A stretch of DNA of 64,000 nucleotides. It comes from Paragonimus westermani. Its lineage: Eukaryota; Platyhelminthes; Trematoda; Plagiorchiida; Troglotrematidae. The stretch is taken from NCBI GenBank assembly GCA_008508345.1, contig QNGE01000854.1, positions 141,302-205,301 on the forward strand, written 5' to 3'. The notes below the pieces were generated by a model. It did no database searches. It saw nothing but the letters and a program-made list of their open reading frames with translations, and was not told the DNA's origin. Below are positions 62,965-64,000 of this stretch, piece after piece. A program made the position numbers and the translations under genes. The stretch's first letter is position 1; the number at the start of each line of letters is the position of its first letter.

Positions 62965-64000
62965 GTAGGTAAGCACTAGGACTATATCCGACACACAACA
63001 CCCGTATGCTAGATTAGTAGTCACGTGAGTCACAGTGAGTCTCGTCTCATCCACGAAATGGTCGTATCGACAACGATCGGAGGCGTCATTCCGAAACGTC
63101 ATTGATTTCGACCAGCGATCGATCATTCTGAGATCTCAGTGGGACCTGCAACACAATCTGAAACTAAAGCTCAACGAATGCACTGTTAAAAACATTTACC
63201 AATAGCTGCAGCCATGAGATTTCTCACCACTGCTATGGAAAATGACACAATCAGTCACTGCATTTGACAAAGTATCTATTGTGTGCACGTTTGGGGAAAT
63301 TCACTGTCATCCGTAGTCGTGTCCTTAACTGTCATATTGAAATTTTTAAAATGCTAGGACGTGTAAACCAATAAACAAGACATTAAAATTCCGCATATCC
63401 ACTCACACCAGATTCATGCGACTGAGTTCGACCTGTATCGTAAGCGTGAACAACAATGAAGTCGTGCACACAACGTGTACAAACAAACTCAGTTTCTTTT
63501 CACAGTTGGGTCTCATCTATAATCATAAATCTGCTACACTACTTATGAGTAAAACTTATTTTCGTTCGTTTACAGAGGCAGCAAATGCAGCAATGTCTGT
63601 TACACATGTGAAGCTCTAGCAAGGTCTTGTCTAAAACCTGACCAGGGCCACGTCTACCATAAAATATATCCATTCCTGAGTTTAGTAGAATAAATAATGG
63701 ACAGGGTAAAATCGATTGTGCATGAAATATTAGAGATTTGGCCAGTCAGAATTGTGCCGCACAAGTTCACTTGAGCGAATATTGTACAGGTAAATCTCTC
63801 GCTTGATCTATTTTGAAAAAAAAGCTTCCCAGTGAAGTTTATGCCGTTTGACTGTACTCATTGCGCGTGTTTATGTTTTTCTGGACACTGAGCCTGACTC
63901 CAGACATTAGTCGCCATGTTGAATAACAATTCACAAACCTCGTAATCGTCAAACTTACAGGCTGGCTCACGACGATTCAGATTTTCGACCATGGGTCTGG
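62965..64000. other. No firm feature; possible exon starts at 63576 and 63961
   Basis: An acceptor-like 'cgttcgtttacag' at 63575 is followed by 11 codons and a stop in phase 0, with AATAAA near 63689. Another acceptor-like 'cgtcaaacttacag' ends at 63960, and the 40 bases after it are open in more than one frame up to the window edge. No domain can be assigned to either. Confidence 0.25.

Noticed and set aside
1..64000. CRISPR array, ribosomal RNA genes, bacterial operons
   Set aside because: No regularly spaced short repeats, no rRNA-like conserved blocks and no closely packed long frames. The gene structure is eukaryotic.

Overview
This window reads as nuclear DNA of an animal, most likely a flatworm of the digenean fluke type. 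The signs are one spliced gene with introns of about 5.6 kb, a background of broken retrotransposons (Penelope-like, Ty3/gypsy, LINE) and a family of tRNA-derived SINEs. There are no operons, long bacterial-style reading frames or ribosome-site-led genes. The assignment to flukes rests on the general look of the gene and its transposons and is an inference.

The only gene I can name with confidence is on the + strand between about 38.5 and 50.7 kb. Three coding exons with canonical splice sites and matching phases (38533-38651, 44291-44465, 50030-50334) join into the C-terminal 198 or so residues of an RGK-family small GTPase (the Rad/Gem/Rem/Kir relatives, regulators of voltage-gated calcium channels and cytoskeleton). 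The NKSD base-recognition motif, the divergent G3 region and a basic, non-prenylated C-terminus are visible. The exon with the P-loop is not found in this window.

Layout: 0-5.9 kb has no recognisable gene and two old tRNA-like SINE scraps. From 6.0 to 7.0 kb there are two Penelope-like fragments in opposite orientation. The stretch 7-38 kb is gene-poor: one possible terminal exon (8582-8929), decayed SINEs, a hairpin of two 30-nt arms (15488-15580), and a striking inverted repeat of two nearly identical 408-bp arms around a 126-bp spacer (16494-17436). The first visible RGK intron holds a reversed LINE reverse-transcriptase relic and a SINE inversion junction marked by the window's single ambiguous base. 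Downstream of the GTPase, a degenerate Ty3/gypsy pol relic (52.4-54.7 kb) and a 5'-truncated Penelope-like element with a GIY-YIG nuclease domain (55.4-56.2 kb) lie on the - strand. The last 6 kb carries three candidate + strand exons in one consistent phase, the first loosely like alpha-carbonic anhydrase. I regard these as a hypothesis only.

The transposon relics carry stops, frameshifts or deletions and appear inactive. The two features I find least explained are the young 408-bp inverted repeat and the inverted SINE junction at the ambiguous base.
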